From: Verrucomicrobiaceae bacterium
Lineage (GTDB): Bacteria > Verrucomicrobiota > Verrucomicrobiia > Verrucomicrobiales > Verrucomicrobiaceae
Assembly: GCA_019694165.1 (NCBI GenBank)
Contig: JAIBCL010000007.1
Coordinates: forward strand, 124,001 to 188,000
Direction: 5' to 3'
Length of the DNA stretch: 64,000 nt
The stretch's first letter is position 1. The number at the start of each line of letters is the position of its first letter. The position numbers were made by a program, and so were the translations under genes. The notes under the pieces are model-generated. The model worked only from the letters and a program-made list of their open reading frames with translations. It did not search any database and was not told the DNA's origin. Shown in pieces: positions 37,746 through 45,870 of the stretch.

Positions 37746-37953
37746 TCGGCACCCATGCCTGCTCGACATATTACTGTGATCTGTGGCGAACCAAGAATTG
37801 GACATGAGTCCACACCTGCTAGCGTCCAGAGGCAGGCAGGCTTCGATGCTTTGTCCAAGGCGCAAGTCCTGAACTTTCGACGGGCGAAGGCCGTGCCCTC
37901 CGTGAGGCACCGCTTGCGTCGCTCAACGATCACAGCGAACACTTTGGCACGCC

Positions 37954-38901
37954 ATGTCTTGCCGCCATCTGTTCATCGTCTTGATCGCGCTCATGCTTCC
38001 GGCCTGCGAGCGTCCGCCATCGAAAGTGCTGCAAGGTTACGTTGAAGGCGAGTTTGTCTATGTGTCGTCGCCGGCCGGCGGGAAGCTCGCGCGACTGCAT
38101 GTGGTGCGCGGACAGCAGGTGAAGGCGGGCGATCCGCTCTTCGAACTCGAAAACACCTCCGAGAAAGCTGCGCGTGATGAAGCGTCGCATCGTATTGCGC
38201 AGTCGAAGGCCACGCTCGAAGACGCCAGGAAAGGCAGGCGGCCGACGGAGATTGAGTCGTTGCAGGCGCAGTTGAAACAGGCCAACGAGCTGGTGGCGCT
38301 CTCCGAGATCGAACTCGCACGGCAGGAAAAGCTCACGAAGACCGGAGCCGTGGCGGTGGAGACGATCGACCGCGCGCGCAGCACGAACGTGCAGAATCAC
38401 CAGCGCGTGGAGCAGCTCGAGGCCGACTTGAAAACCGCAGCGCTCGGCTTGCGCAGAGATGCAGTGAGCGCGCTGGAAGCTGAAGTGAAAGCTCGTGAAG
38501 CGGTGCTGGCAAAGGCGGAGTGGGACCTCTCGCAGAAGGAGCAGAAGGCTCCGGCTGCCGGACTGGTGAACGACACGCTGTTTCGCGAGGGAGAGTTTGT
38601 CGCTGCGGGAAAACCTGTCGTCTCGCTGCTGCCGCCCGCGAACTTGAAGGTGCGCTTCTTTGTGCCGGAGACGAAGCTGGGCGCCGTGCATGTGGACGAT
38701 GCCGTGAAAATGCGTGTCGATGGCATCGCCGGGCCGCTCATCGGCAAGATCAGCTTCATCGCCCCGCAGGCCGAATACACGCCGCCGGTCATCTACAGCC
38801 AGGAGAACCGCAGCAAGCTCGTGTTCATGATCGAGCTGAAGTTTGCCGACGACATCGCCGCGAAATTGCATCCGGGGCAGCCGGTGGATGTGGAGTTATG
38901 A
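37954..38901 (+). CDS. HlyD-type adaptor lipoprotein of an ABC exporter
   Basis: A 315-residue periplasmic adaptor of the YbhG/HlyD type. It has a lipoprotein signal (HLFIVLIALMLPAC, Cys 18) and a lipoyl half (YVSSPAGGKLARLHVVRGQQ). A long coiled-coil hairpin (about residues 70-190) is followed by a second lipoyl half (APAAGLVNDTLFREGEFV) and a barrel domain. It is linked by function to the ABC ATPase at 39693-40700, but an inverted gene lies between, and no exporter permease (YbhS/YbhR type) is present. Its last 6 bases overlap the end of that inverted gene. The 208-base spacer before it holds no gene that I can support. Confidence 0.85.
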   Translation: MSCRHLFIVLIALMLPACERPPSKVLQGYVEGEFVYVSSPAGGKLARLHVVRGQQVKAGDPLFELENTSEKAARDEASHRIAQSKATLEDARKGRRPTEIESLQAQLKQANELVALSEIELARQEKLTKTGAVAVETIDRARSTNVQNHQRVEQLEADLKTAALGLRRDAVSALEAEVKAREAVLAKAEWDLSQKEQKAPAAGLVNDTLFREGEFVAAGKPVVSLLPPANLKVRFFVPETKLGAVHVDDAVKMRVDGIAGPLIGKISFIAPQAEYTPPVIYSQENRSKLVFMIELKFADDIAAKLHPGQPVDVEL

Positions 38902-39576
38902 AACCGGAAACCGCCGCACTGCTTCCCACTGAAACCCTGGCCGCAAGCGCGGCTGCACGTCAATCGCGACAACCGTGCAGTCGGGTGCGCGGATGAAATT
39001 GCGATCATGCGTATCCGCCAGCACCACGCCATCGTCACGCTCCCACGCCATCGTGGTCTCGCTGTATTCAAAGCCCAGCGCATTCAAGAAACCGGTGATT
39101 TCAACTTCGGTAGGAATGAACCGTTCCGGGTGCGGCTGGATGTAGCTCTGGGAGGTGACGATACTCGGCCCCTCGCGGCGCGACCAGATGCCTTCAAACT
39201 CCACGTCGTCGCCAAAGATCAGATTGCTCAGCCGGAGACGGCGCAGGTAGCCAGCGGGAGTGAAGTAGCCGGATTGACCGAAGCCGGACTGGCCGGGGAA
39301 GGTGGATTTCCAGACTCGACGCTGAACTTCATCGTGATACACGCTCACTTCGCGCCCCGGTTTGATGCAGGTCATCGGCGGCGGCAAATCGCGCTCGCTC
39401 AGAGAACAGCCGCGACTCGACGCAAACTTCTTGAGCGCGGCGAACTGGGCTTTGCATCTTTCTTCCCACTCGGTAACCGGATCCCGTGGCTGACCCACAC
39501 CTGCCATCTCCATGCTTGCGCGAGGAGTTTTTGGTCTGCCGCCGAGAGCGGCGCTTTCTGCTTCTGCAAGGTCCAT
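38896..39576 (-). CDS. Putative polyvalent-kinase-like protein (possible frameshift near N-terminus)
   Basis: Up to 226 residues; the convincing part begins around VTEWEERCKAQFAALKKF. The core, VYHDEVQRRVWKSTFPGQ, TPAGYLRRLRLSNLIFGDDV, SIVTSQSYIQPHPE, EITGFLNALGFEY, VVLADTHDRNFI and VVAIDVQPRL, follows the putative polyvalent protein kinase family. There D-x-H-x-x-N and the later I-D occupy the catalytic-loop and metal positions. The first 20-30 residues of this frame look non-coding. A second minus-strand frame, 39629-39399, starts MNNEPDPQPIGLEDAQRIWT and looks real up to about AQAWRWQ. One gene with a frameshift near 39500 is the simplest reading; two overlapping genes is the alternative. 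Confidence 0.6.
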   Translation of the reverse strand: MDLAEAESAALGGRPKTPRASMEMAGVGQPRDPVTEWEERCKAQFAALKKFASSRGCSLSERDLPPPMTCIKPGREVSVYHDEVQRRVWKSTFPGQSGFGQSGYFTPAGYLRRLRLSNLIFGDDVEFEGIWSRREGPSIVTSQSYIQPHPERFIPTEVEITGFLNALGFEYSETTMAWERDDGVVLADTHDRNFIRAPDCTVVAIDVQPRLRPGFQWEAVRRFPVS

Positions 39577-39629
39577 ATCCTCTGCGCGTCCTCCAGGCCG
39601 ATGGGTTGTGGATCTGGTTCGTTATTCAT
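39399..39629 (-). CDS. Probable N-terminal part of the polyvalent-kinase-like gene in another frame
   Basis: A 76-codon frame whose first 43 residues (MNNEPDPQPIGLEDAQRIWT, then a charged helix to LLAQAWRWQ) look protein-coding. The rest (VSHGIRLPSG onward) has the arginine/serine-rich look of an out-of-frame read. It is divergent from the ABC ATPase gene (63-base gap). See the entry at 38896-39576. Confidence 0.45.
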   Translation of the reverse strand: MNNEPDPQPIGLEDAQRIWTLQKQKAPLSAADQKLLAQAWRWQVWVSHGIRLPSGKKDAKPSSPRSRSLRRVAAVL

Positions 39630-39692
39630 GCGGGAGAGTCCGACGACGGGCGCGCGATGGCAAGCGGCAATTCTCCCGGCACGCTCGAGTGC

Positions 39693-40700
39693 ATGAAAGA
39701 CGAACGGACATTCGCCATCGACGTGCGTGGCATGACGAAGCGGTTCGGCGAGCGCACCGTCGTGAACAGCATCGACTTACAGGTGCGCTCCGGCGAGATA
39801 TACGGCTTCCTCGGGCCGAACGGCAGCGGGAAGACGACGTTCATCCGCATGTTGTGCGGCCTCCTGCGCGCCGATGCCGGGAGCGGCACATGCCTTGGCT
39901 TTGATGTGATCAAGCAGAGCGAAGAGATCAAACGCCAGGTCGGCTACATGACGCAGCGGTTCAGTTTCTGGGAGGACCTCAGCATCCGCGAGAACCTCGA
40001 CTTCGTCGCGCGCATGTATGGCGTGAAAAACCGGCGCGCGACTGTCGCGGACTCCATTGCACGGCTCGGCCTCGCCGGTCGCGAGAAACAGCTTGCGGGC
40101 CAGCTCAGCGGCGGCTGGAAGCAGCGGCTCGCGCTCGCCGCTTGCTTGATTCATCAGCCGAAGCTCCTGCTGCTCGACGAACCGACGGCAGGCGTCGATC
40201 CGAAGGCACGGCGCGATTTCTGGGAGCAAATCCACACGCTCGCAGCGGAGGGTCTCACCTTTCTCATCACCACGCACTACATGGACGAGGCCGAGCGCTG
40301 CCACCGGCTGGCCTACATCTCGTATGGCAATCTCCTCGCGAACGGCACGGTGAAAGACGTGATCGACGCGGCGAAGCTGACGACGTGGAGCGTGAGCGGA
40401 CCGGACTTGTCAAAGCTAGCCGCGCAGCTCCGCCAATGCCCCGGCGTGCTGCACGCCGTCGCCTTCGGCACGACACTGCATGTGAGCGGCGATGATGCGG
40501 CGGCGCTGGAGCGGGCCATCGCACCGTTTCGCACTCCAGGCTACGAGTGGCAGCTCATGCGCTCCGGCCTGGAGGATGTGTTCATCCACTTGATGGATCA
40601 GAGCACGGACAATTTCGGCGGGCAGGCCGGGCCGCCCGGTCACACCGCGACCGCACACGCCCGGTCAGCTGCTGCAAGAAGGCGCGGTGAATCCCGTTAG
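39693..40700 (+). CDS. ABC exporter ATP-binding protein (YbhF/CcmA-like)
   Basis: A 335-residue ATPase: Walker A GPNGSGKTTF, Q-loop GYMTQRFSFW, signature LSGGWKQRLA, Walker B LLLLDEPTAGVD, switch His in TTHYMDEAERC. The C-terminal domain ends EDVFIHLMDQ, typical of drug or polymer exporters. After that, about 25 residues (GGQAGPPGHTATAHARSAAA and on) are low-complexity and unlike the family, so the tail may have been altered by a rearrangement that also removed the permease genes. ATG 39693 fits the family N-terminus; ATG 39657 is possible. Adaptor partner: 37954-38901. Confidence 0.9.
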   Translation: MKDERTFAIDVRGMTKRFGERTVVNSIDLQVRSGEIYGFLGPNGSGKTTFIRMLCGLLRADAGSGTCLGFDVIKQSEEIKRQVGYMTQRFSFWEDLSIRENLDFVARMYGVKNRRATVADSIARLGLAGREKQLAGQLSGGWKQRLALAACLIHQPKLLLLDEPTAGVDPKARRDFWEQIHTLAAEGLTFLITTHYMDEAERCHRLAYISYGNLLANGTVKDVIDAAKLTTWSVSGPDLSKLAAQLRQCPGVLHAVAFGTTLHVSGDDAAALERAIAPFRTPGYEWQLMRSGLEDVFIHLMDQSTDNFGGQAGPPGHTATAHARSAAARRRGESR

Positions 40701-40709
40701 AAGCGGCCC

Positions 40710-41588
40710 ATGAAAATCGCACTCGCATCTCTCACGCTCATCACCGCGCTCGCATCCGCCGCCGTCGCCGCGGAGCCCCTCCCAGAAAGCGCCAAAGTCG
40801 GTTTCTTCTATGCCGGCTGCCAGATTTACACCTTCAAGGAGTTCCCGGTGCTCGAGGCGCTCGATAAGATCGCGCAGTCGGGCGGCAAGACGGTGGAGTT
40901 TTTCCCCGGCCAGAAGCTCAACGGTGGCGACGACAAGACGAAGTTTGACCAGAACACCACCCCCGAGCAGCGCGCGCCGGTGAAGGCGAAACTCAAGGAG
41001 CTGGGCCTCACGCCCGTGGGCTTCGGCGTCGTTGGCGGCCTGGGCAAGGATGAGGAGAGCACGCGGAAGGTCTTCGAATTCTGCAAGGACATGGGCATAG
41101 GCATTGTCGTGGCCGAACCGACCGAGACGAAGGAAGCCTACGATATCATCGAGAAGCTGGTGAAGGAGTTCGACATCAAGATGGCAATCCACAATCACCC
41201 GAAGAATCCGCTCAAGCGCGACTACAAGTACTGGGACCCTGAGTACGTCCTCAGCTGGGTGAAGGATCGCGATCCGCGCCTGGGATCATGCGCCGACATC
41301 GGCCACTTCGTGCGCAGCGGTATCAAGCCTGTGGACGCCATTCGCATCCTCAAAGGCCGCATCTTCGACAGCCATGTGAAGGATCTCGACGCGTTCGGCG
41401 TGCGTGAGGCCAAGGATCAGATCTGGGGTACTGGCAAATCCGACATCCCTGCCGTGCTGAATCTCTACGCCGAGATCGGCTTTCACGGCCCGCTCGATGT
41501 CGAGTGGGAAAAGGACTGGCTTACGAGCCAGCCGGATGTGGCGAAGTGCCTGGAGTGGCTGAAGAATTTCAAGCCGGCAGGCAAGTGA
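40710..41588 (+). CDS. Secreted xylose-isomerase-like TIM-barrel protein
   Basis: A 292-residue protein with a signal peptide (MKIALASLTLITALASAAVA-A) and a sugar phosphate isomerase/epimerase-type TIM barrel. The metal-site pattern is kept in part: KTVEFFPGQK, GIVVAEPTE, MAIHNHPKN, GSCADIGHFVRSG, IFDSHVKD and PLDVEWEKDW. Exported members of this family are frequent in Verrucomicrobiota and Planctomycetota and may act on periplasmic sugars. It starts 9 bases after the ABC ATPase stop but is functionally unrelated to it. Confidence 0.85.
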   Translation: MKIALASLTLITALASAAVAAEPLPESAKVGFFYAGCQIYTFKEFPVLEALDKIAQSGGKTVEFFPGQKLNGGDDKTKFDQNTTPEQRAPVKAKLKELGLTPVGFGVVGGLGKDEESTRKVFEFCKDMGIGIVVAEPTETKEAYDIIEKLVKEFDIKMAIHNHPKNPLKRDYKYWDPEYVLSWVKDRDPRLGSCADIGHFVRSGIKPVDAIRILKGRIFDSHVKDLDAFGVREAKDQIWGTGKSDIPAVLNLYAEIGFHGPLDVEWEKDWLTSQPDVAKCLEWLKNFKPAGK

Positions 41589-42357
41589 CGCGCTGCGGTT
41601 GCCGCAGGGCGTCAGACTTGGAGTGCGGGTGAATGGCCGGCCCGCCGAGTCGACGTTCGACGCGCACTGCCCTCCCGAAGACCGACCATCTCAAGGGCGA
41701 CTCCTGTGCACGTCGCCTGGAGGAAGGCAGGCTGACCTTCACCGAAGAGATGCGACGACATGCTTTGCGACGCGGTGCGGGTGCGGGCTGCCAGACGCCG
41801 AGTTCGAGCGCGATTGGAGTCCACCGATGAAGATTGGGAATGCGGGAGGTGGTCGCGCAGCCAGTGGAGTGGTCCATTCGTGAACGGTGGAAGGGCGTAG
41901 CGCATGCTTCCGCAAGCACCTCCGGGCGAACTTCGAGAGCTTGGATGCTGCGTGTGTCCATGGGGAGACTTCGCGACCTCACGCGCCGAATGCAGGTCCG
42001 TCCGCCCTGCCCTACAATCGTCCAGGCACCGATTGCCAGACCGGCCTTGCCCTCCGGCTCACGGGCAAGGGAGCGAAAATCATCGACTCAGGCGGCGGCA
42101 AGTTGTCTTCACGCGCGGAGGTTTCGTCCGTCCGGGCAGCATCCGACAATAACCGGCGCATCGAAGCCAACGCCAGCATAACGTTCCAGCACAGAAAAGC
42201 CGTTTGATTGCCTGTCTTTAGCGCGCGTGAAGATTCAAGATGTGGGTTGTCTTTGAGAGCTTTGCCCTTAACATGGCGGCTCAAAAAAGCGGCGGAGCTT
42301 CACCGGCACTGCCATCCCTGCATCACCAGCGACTCCGGCCAATTTCACCACCGCACG
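41589..42357. other. 769-base stretch without a supportable gene
   Basis: Frames on both strands are short, arginine/serine-rich and lack a family. A TGCGG-ttg-CCGCA stem-loop follows the isomerase-like gene (about 41593-41605), and an inverted pair TTGCCC/GGGCAA lies near 42045-42070. Overall it looks like decayed coding sequence plus the desaturase promoter region. Confidence 0.4.
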
Positions 42358-43455
42358 ATGACCAACCAACCAGCCCCCGCGACCAACGCCGTCCGATCAC
42401 TGCCCAGCATCTCCGAGTGGAAGGAGATCGTGGCCAAATTCCAAGTCCCCTCGACGGCGCGCGCCATCTGGCAGCTCGTGAATACGCTGGGGTCCTACGT
42501 CGTCCTGTGGTATCTGCTCTATCTGAGTCTTTCGGTTTCATATTGGCTCACCGCGCTGCTGATCGTGGTCACAGGTGGCATTGTGGTGCGCACCTTCATC
42601 ATCTTCCATGATTGCGGGCACGGCTCCTTCCTCGCCTCGAAACGTGCGAACGACATCATCGGGTTTATCACGGGGATGATCGCATTCACCCCCTACCTCC
42701 ACTGGCGTTGGGAGCACTCGGTGCATCACCAGACTTCGGGTGATCTTGACCGCCGCGGGATTGGCGACATCTGGACGCTCACCGTTCAGGAGTACATCGA
42801 GTCCTCCCGCTGGCGCCGCTTTGCCTACCGGCTCGCGCGGAATCCCTTCGTCCTCTTCGTGATCGCCCCCATCGGCCTGTTCCTCGTCTATCAGCGCTTT
42901 CCGAATCCAAAGGCCTCGGCGCGCGACCGCCGCTCGGTGCACTGGATGAACTTCGCGCTCGTTTGCTTGATTGTGACGATGAGCTGGATATTTGGCTTCT
43001 GGACGTACGTCACGCTGCAGCTTCTCATCATGGCAGTGGCCGGCGCGGGCGGCGTGTGGATGTTCTATGTGCAGCACCAGTTTGAGGACGTTTACTGGGA
43101 GCGCCGCGAGAATTGGGATTACACCGCGGCCGCCATCACGGGCAGTTCGTTCTACAAGCTGCCGAAGATTCTCCAGTGGTTCACCGGCAACATCGGCTTC
43201 CACCACATCCACCACCTGAGTTCGCGCATCCCGAATTATAATCTCGAGCGCTGCCACCACTCGCATCCGCTCTTCAGTGAGGTGAAGCCGCTGACCATCC
43301 TCTCAAGCTTGAAGACCCTTTCGCTGCGGCTGTGGGATGAACAGCAGAAAAAGCTCGTGGGCTGGAAGCGGATGCGTGAAGTGCGCCGCGAAATGAAGCT
43401 GCGCCAGCATGACGAGGAACAGGCGGCGGCCTCGATGAGCAGCCATCAGGGTTGA
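42358..43455 (+). CDS. Membrane fatty acid desaturase (delta-12/omega-6 DesA-like)
   Basis: A 365-residue di-iron membrane desaturase that introduces double bonds into acyl chains. The three histidine boxes are present: HDCGHGS (about residue 84), HSVHHQT (about 120) and FHHIHHLS (about 281). Hydrophobic segments flank them (VVLWYLLYLSLSVSYWLTAL; WMNFALVCLIVTMSWIFGFW). ATG 42358 places the first box at the normal distance. The C-terminus is basic and cytoplasmic. A single-gene unit. Confidence 0.92.
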   Translation: MTNQPAPATNAVRSLPSISEWKEIVAKFQVPSTARAIWQLVNTLGSYVVLWYLLYLSLSVSYWLTALLIVVTGGIVVRTFIIFHDCGHGSFLASKRANDIIGFITGMIAFTPYLHWRWEHSVHHQTSGDLDRRGIGDIWTLTVQEYIESSRWRRFAYRLARNPFVLFVIAPIGLFLVYQRFPNPKASARDRRSVHWMNFALVCLIVTMSWIFGFWTYVTLQLLIMAVAGAGGVWMFYVQHQFEDVYWERRENWDYTAAAITGSSFYKLPKILQWFTGNIGFHHIHHLSSRIPNYNLERCHHSHPLFSEVKPLTILSSLKTLSLRLWDEQQKKLVGWKRMREVRREMKLRQHDEEQAAASMSSHQG

Positions 43456-43651
43456 CGGGGGCAGGACCGCCATAACTGCGTTGTGCGGAGTTTCGTTCGA
43501 AATTTCCCCGACGATTTACGTCCAGGCCGGAAAGCAGCCCCTGGACGGGACGAAGCCTCCGCCGTTGCCCACAGGAGATTCTCGGCCGGACGCCAGGCTG
43601 ATTCGGTCCCTCATGCAACTGTGGCGCTCGTAGGGTCGTTTGATGGCGCAT

Positions 43652-44317
43652 ATGAAAACGATCATCTCGATCCTGACGGCGCTGGCCTTCTTGTCAGCGG
43701 TGCATGCCGAAGAGCCGAAGCGCGGGGAGAGCGTCGAAGCGCAGAAACTTACGGAACGCGCACGCGATGCCAAGCAGGCAGGGCGCTACGCTGAGGCGGC
43801 CGAGCTTTCCGAAAAGGCGGAGCACCTGCTCGAAAAGCAGCGCGGGGAAAAACCCGGACCCGGCGGTGTCGATGCCGGGCGGCTGGAGAAAGCGCGCCAT
43901 GAGATCGAAGAACTCCATCGTGCCGGCCGTCATGAGGAGGCCGAACAACTCAAGCGCCATGTCGCCGAAGGAAGGGCCTCCGGACGCGGCGGGCAGCCAA
44001 CAGAAGCGGAAGGCCCGGCGAAGCTGCGCCACATCATGGAAGCCATCCATCATCTGCGCGAGGCCGGCCTTGACGAGCCTGCCGAGGGCCTGGAAAAACT
44101 GGCGCATAAGCTGCGGGAAGACGTGGAGCGCCGCGAGCGAGAACACGCCGGCCGGGGTCGCGAACCAGAAAAACATGATCTGGCACCACGTCCGCCCGCC
44201 GGCGAAATGCATGCCATGCGTGAGCAGATCGAGAAGCTGGGCCGAGCCGTGGACAAACTGCGCGCCCAGCTCAACCGGCGCGGCGGCTCTGAGGAGGTGC
44301 GCCGGCCACGCGAATAA
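43652..44317 (+). CDS. Secreted charged coiled-coil protein of unknown function
   Basis: A 221-residue protein with signal peptide MKTIISILTALAFLSAVHA-E and a highly charged Glu/Arg/Lys/Ala mature part. Repeated helical motifs (AKQAGRYAEAAELSEKAEHL; ELHRAGRHEEAEQLKRHV; HLREAGLDEPAEGLEKLAHK) look like TPR-type helical hairpins. C-terminal coiled coil. No catalytic motif. Likely periplasmic. Confidence 0.65.
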   Translation: MKTIISILTALAFLSAVHAEEPKRGESVEAQKLTERARDAKQAGRYAEAAELSEKAEHLLEKQRGEKPGPGGVDAGRLEKARHEIEELHRAGRHEEAEQLKRHVAEGRASGRGGQPTEAEGPAKLRHIMEAIHHLREAGLDEPAEGLEKLAHKLREDVERREREHAGRGREPEKHDLAPRPPAGEMHAMREQIEKLGRAVDKLRAQLNRRGGSEEVRRPRE

Positions 44318-44442
44318 ACAAGCCGTTCCCGGCAGGCAATTTCTCCGTCCGCCCCTTGTACGTGCGCAGTCTTACGCGTTCTGCGACCGGACAATCCGTA
44401 GGTCCCTCTGAAGTCGAGCAGTTGCGCCAGGGACGAGCGGCC

Positions 44443-45870
44443 CTACCAGCCTCCGCCCAACGCTTTGATCAGTGATACGGTGGCTGCCAGCCGGCGAGCA
44501 CGCAGATCGATGGCGGTGCGCTCGGCCGCCAGCGCGGTGGCCTGGGCGATGGCGACATTGATGTAGCTGAGGGTGCCGGCTTCGTATTGGTTCCGCGCAA
44601 TGCGCTCGCTGTCGCGCGCGGCGCGCACAGCTTCGTCCTGCGCGGCGGATTCTTGCGCGAGGATGCGCAGGGTGGAGAGCGCGTCCTCGGCCTCCTGCAT
44701 CGCGGTGAGCACGGTCTGGCGATAGTCGGCCACGCTTTGCCGCCAGGTGGCCTTGGCCTGCTCGCTTTCGGCGACGCGCTTGCCGCTGTCGAGGATCGGC
44801 TCGGCAACGTCGGCACCGAGCGACCAGAAGCTGTTGGCGTGGGCGAAGAGATCGGTCAGGCCGCGCCAGCCTTTGTCGGCGCTGAGCGTGAGCTTTGGAA
44901 AAAATGCGGCGCGCGCGACGCCGACACGCTCATTGGCCGCAGCCACGCGCCGCTCCGAGGCGGCGATGTCGGGCCGACGCTCGAGCACGGTGGATGGAGT
45001 TGCGGCCGGCAGCGACGGGATGCTCGAAGCGAGCGTGTCGCGCTTCAACGAAAAGTCGGCGGGCATCCGGCCAGTGACCGTGGCGAGCGCGTGCTCGAGG
45101 GTGGCACGCTGGACGCCGGTCTCGATCAGCGCGGCATGTGTGTTTGCGAGCTGCGTCTCGGCTTGTGCCACATCGGCTTTTGATGCGACACCCTGCTTCT
45201 CACGGTTCCGCGTGAGCGCGAGCGACTTCTCATAGCTGGCCACCTCGCCTTCGAGCAAACGCCGCTGCGCATCCGCTGCACGCAAGGAAAAATAGTTTTG
45301 CGCGGCCTGCGTCTGCAGGCTGAGCAGTGTGCTCTCGACATCCGAGTGCGCAGCTTCCACATCCGCCATCGCGGCGCGCGCGCTGTGGCGCAGGCGGCCC
45401 CAGAGATCGATCTCCCAGCCCAGGCTGCCTGAGGATGAATAGATGTCGCGAGGCGATCCCGCTGAAGTTCCGCCACCGCTCGTGAGCGAATTGATGTTCG
45501 ACGAGCCGCCGCTCACGCCGCTTTTGCTGCGCGTTGCCGATCCGGTCACGCTGGCCGTGGGCAGAAAGGCAAGTTTCGCCGACTTCAGCAACGCAGCGGA
45601 CTGCTCGGCCTTGGCAGCCGCGCCTTGCAGCGATTGATTGGAGACTTCGATTCTCTTCAGGATGGAGTCGAGATCGCCGTCGTGAAACACACGCCACCAG
45701 TCGCCACGCGAAGCCGCATCAGATGGATGAGCGATCTTCCAGCCCGATGACTCCTTGAACTTTGGCGGCACTTCCATCCGCGGTGCCTGCGGCTTCGGGC
45801 TGAGCTGGCACGCCACGAGGGCGGCGGCGACGGCGACAAGCGCGGGAATTCTGAGCAAGGAACGAATCAT
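44443..45870 (-). CDS. RND outer-membrane factor lipoprotein (NodT/OprM-type)
   Basis: A 475-residue outer-membrane channel of a tripartite pump. It shows lipobox LVAVAAALVAC (Cys about 19), RGDWWRVFHDGDLDSILKR, and LGWEIDLWGRLRHSARAA. The second repeat is LERRPDIAASERRVAAANER plus VGVARAAFFPKLTL. ATG 45870 overlaps the stop of the upstream permease gene by 4 bases, so the two are translationally coupled. A paralogue of the factor at 1-1343. No adaptor gene belongs to this pair. Confidence 0.93.
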   Translation of the reverse strand: MIRSLLRIPALVAVAAALVACQLSPKPQAPRMEVPPKFKESSGWKIAHPSDAASRGDWWRVFHDGDLDSILKRIEVSNQSLQGAAAKAEQSAALLKSAKLAFLPTASVTGSATRSKSGVSGGSSNINSLTSGGGTSAGSPRDIYSSSGSLGWEIDLWGRLRHSARAAMADVEAAHSDVESTLLSLQTQAAQNYFSLRAADAQRRLLEGEVASYEKSLALTRNREKQGVASKADVAQAETQLANTHAALIETGVQRATLEHALATVTGRMPADFSLKRDTLASSIPSLPAATPSTVLERRPDIAASERRVAAANERVGVARAAFFPKLTLSADKGWRGLTDLFAHANSFWSLGADVAEPILDSGKRVAESEQAKATWRQSVADYRQTVLTAMQEAEDALSTLRILAQESAAQDEAVRAARDSERIARNQYEAGTLSYINVAIAQATALAAERTAIDLRARRLAATVSLIKALGGGW

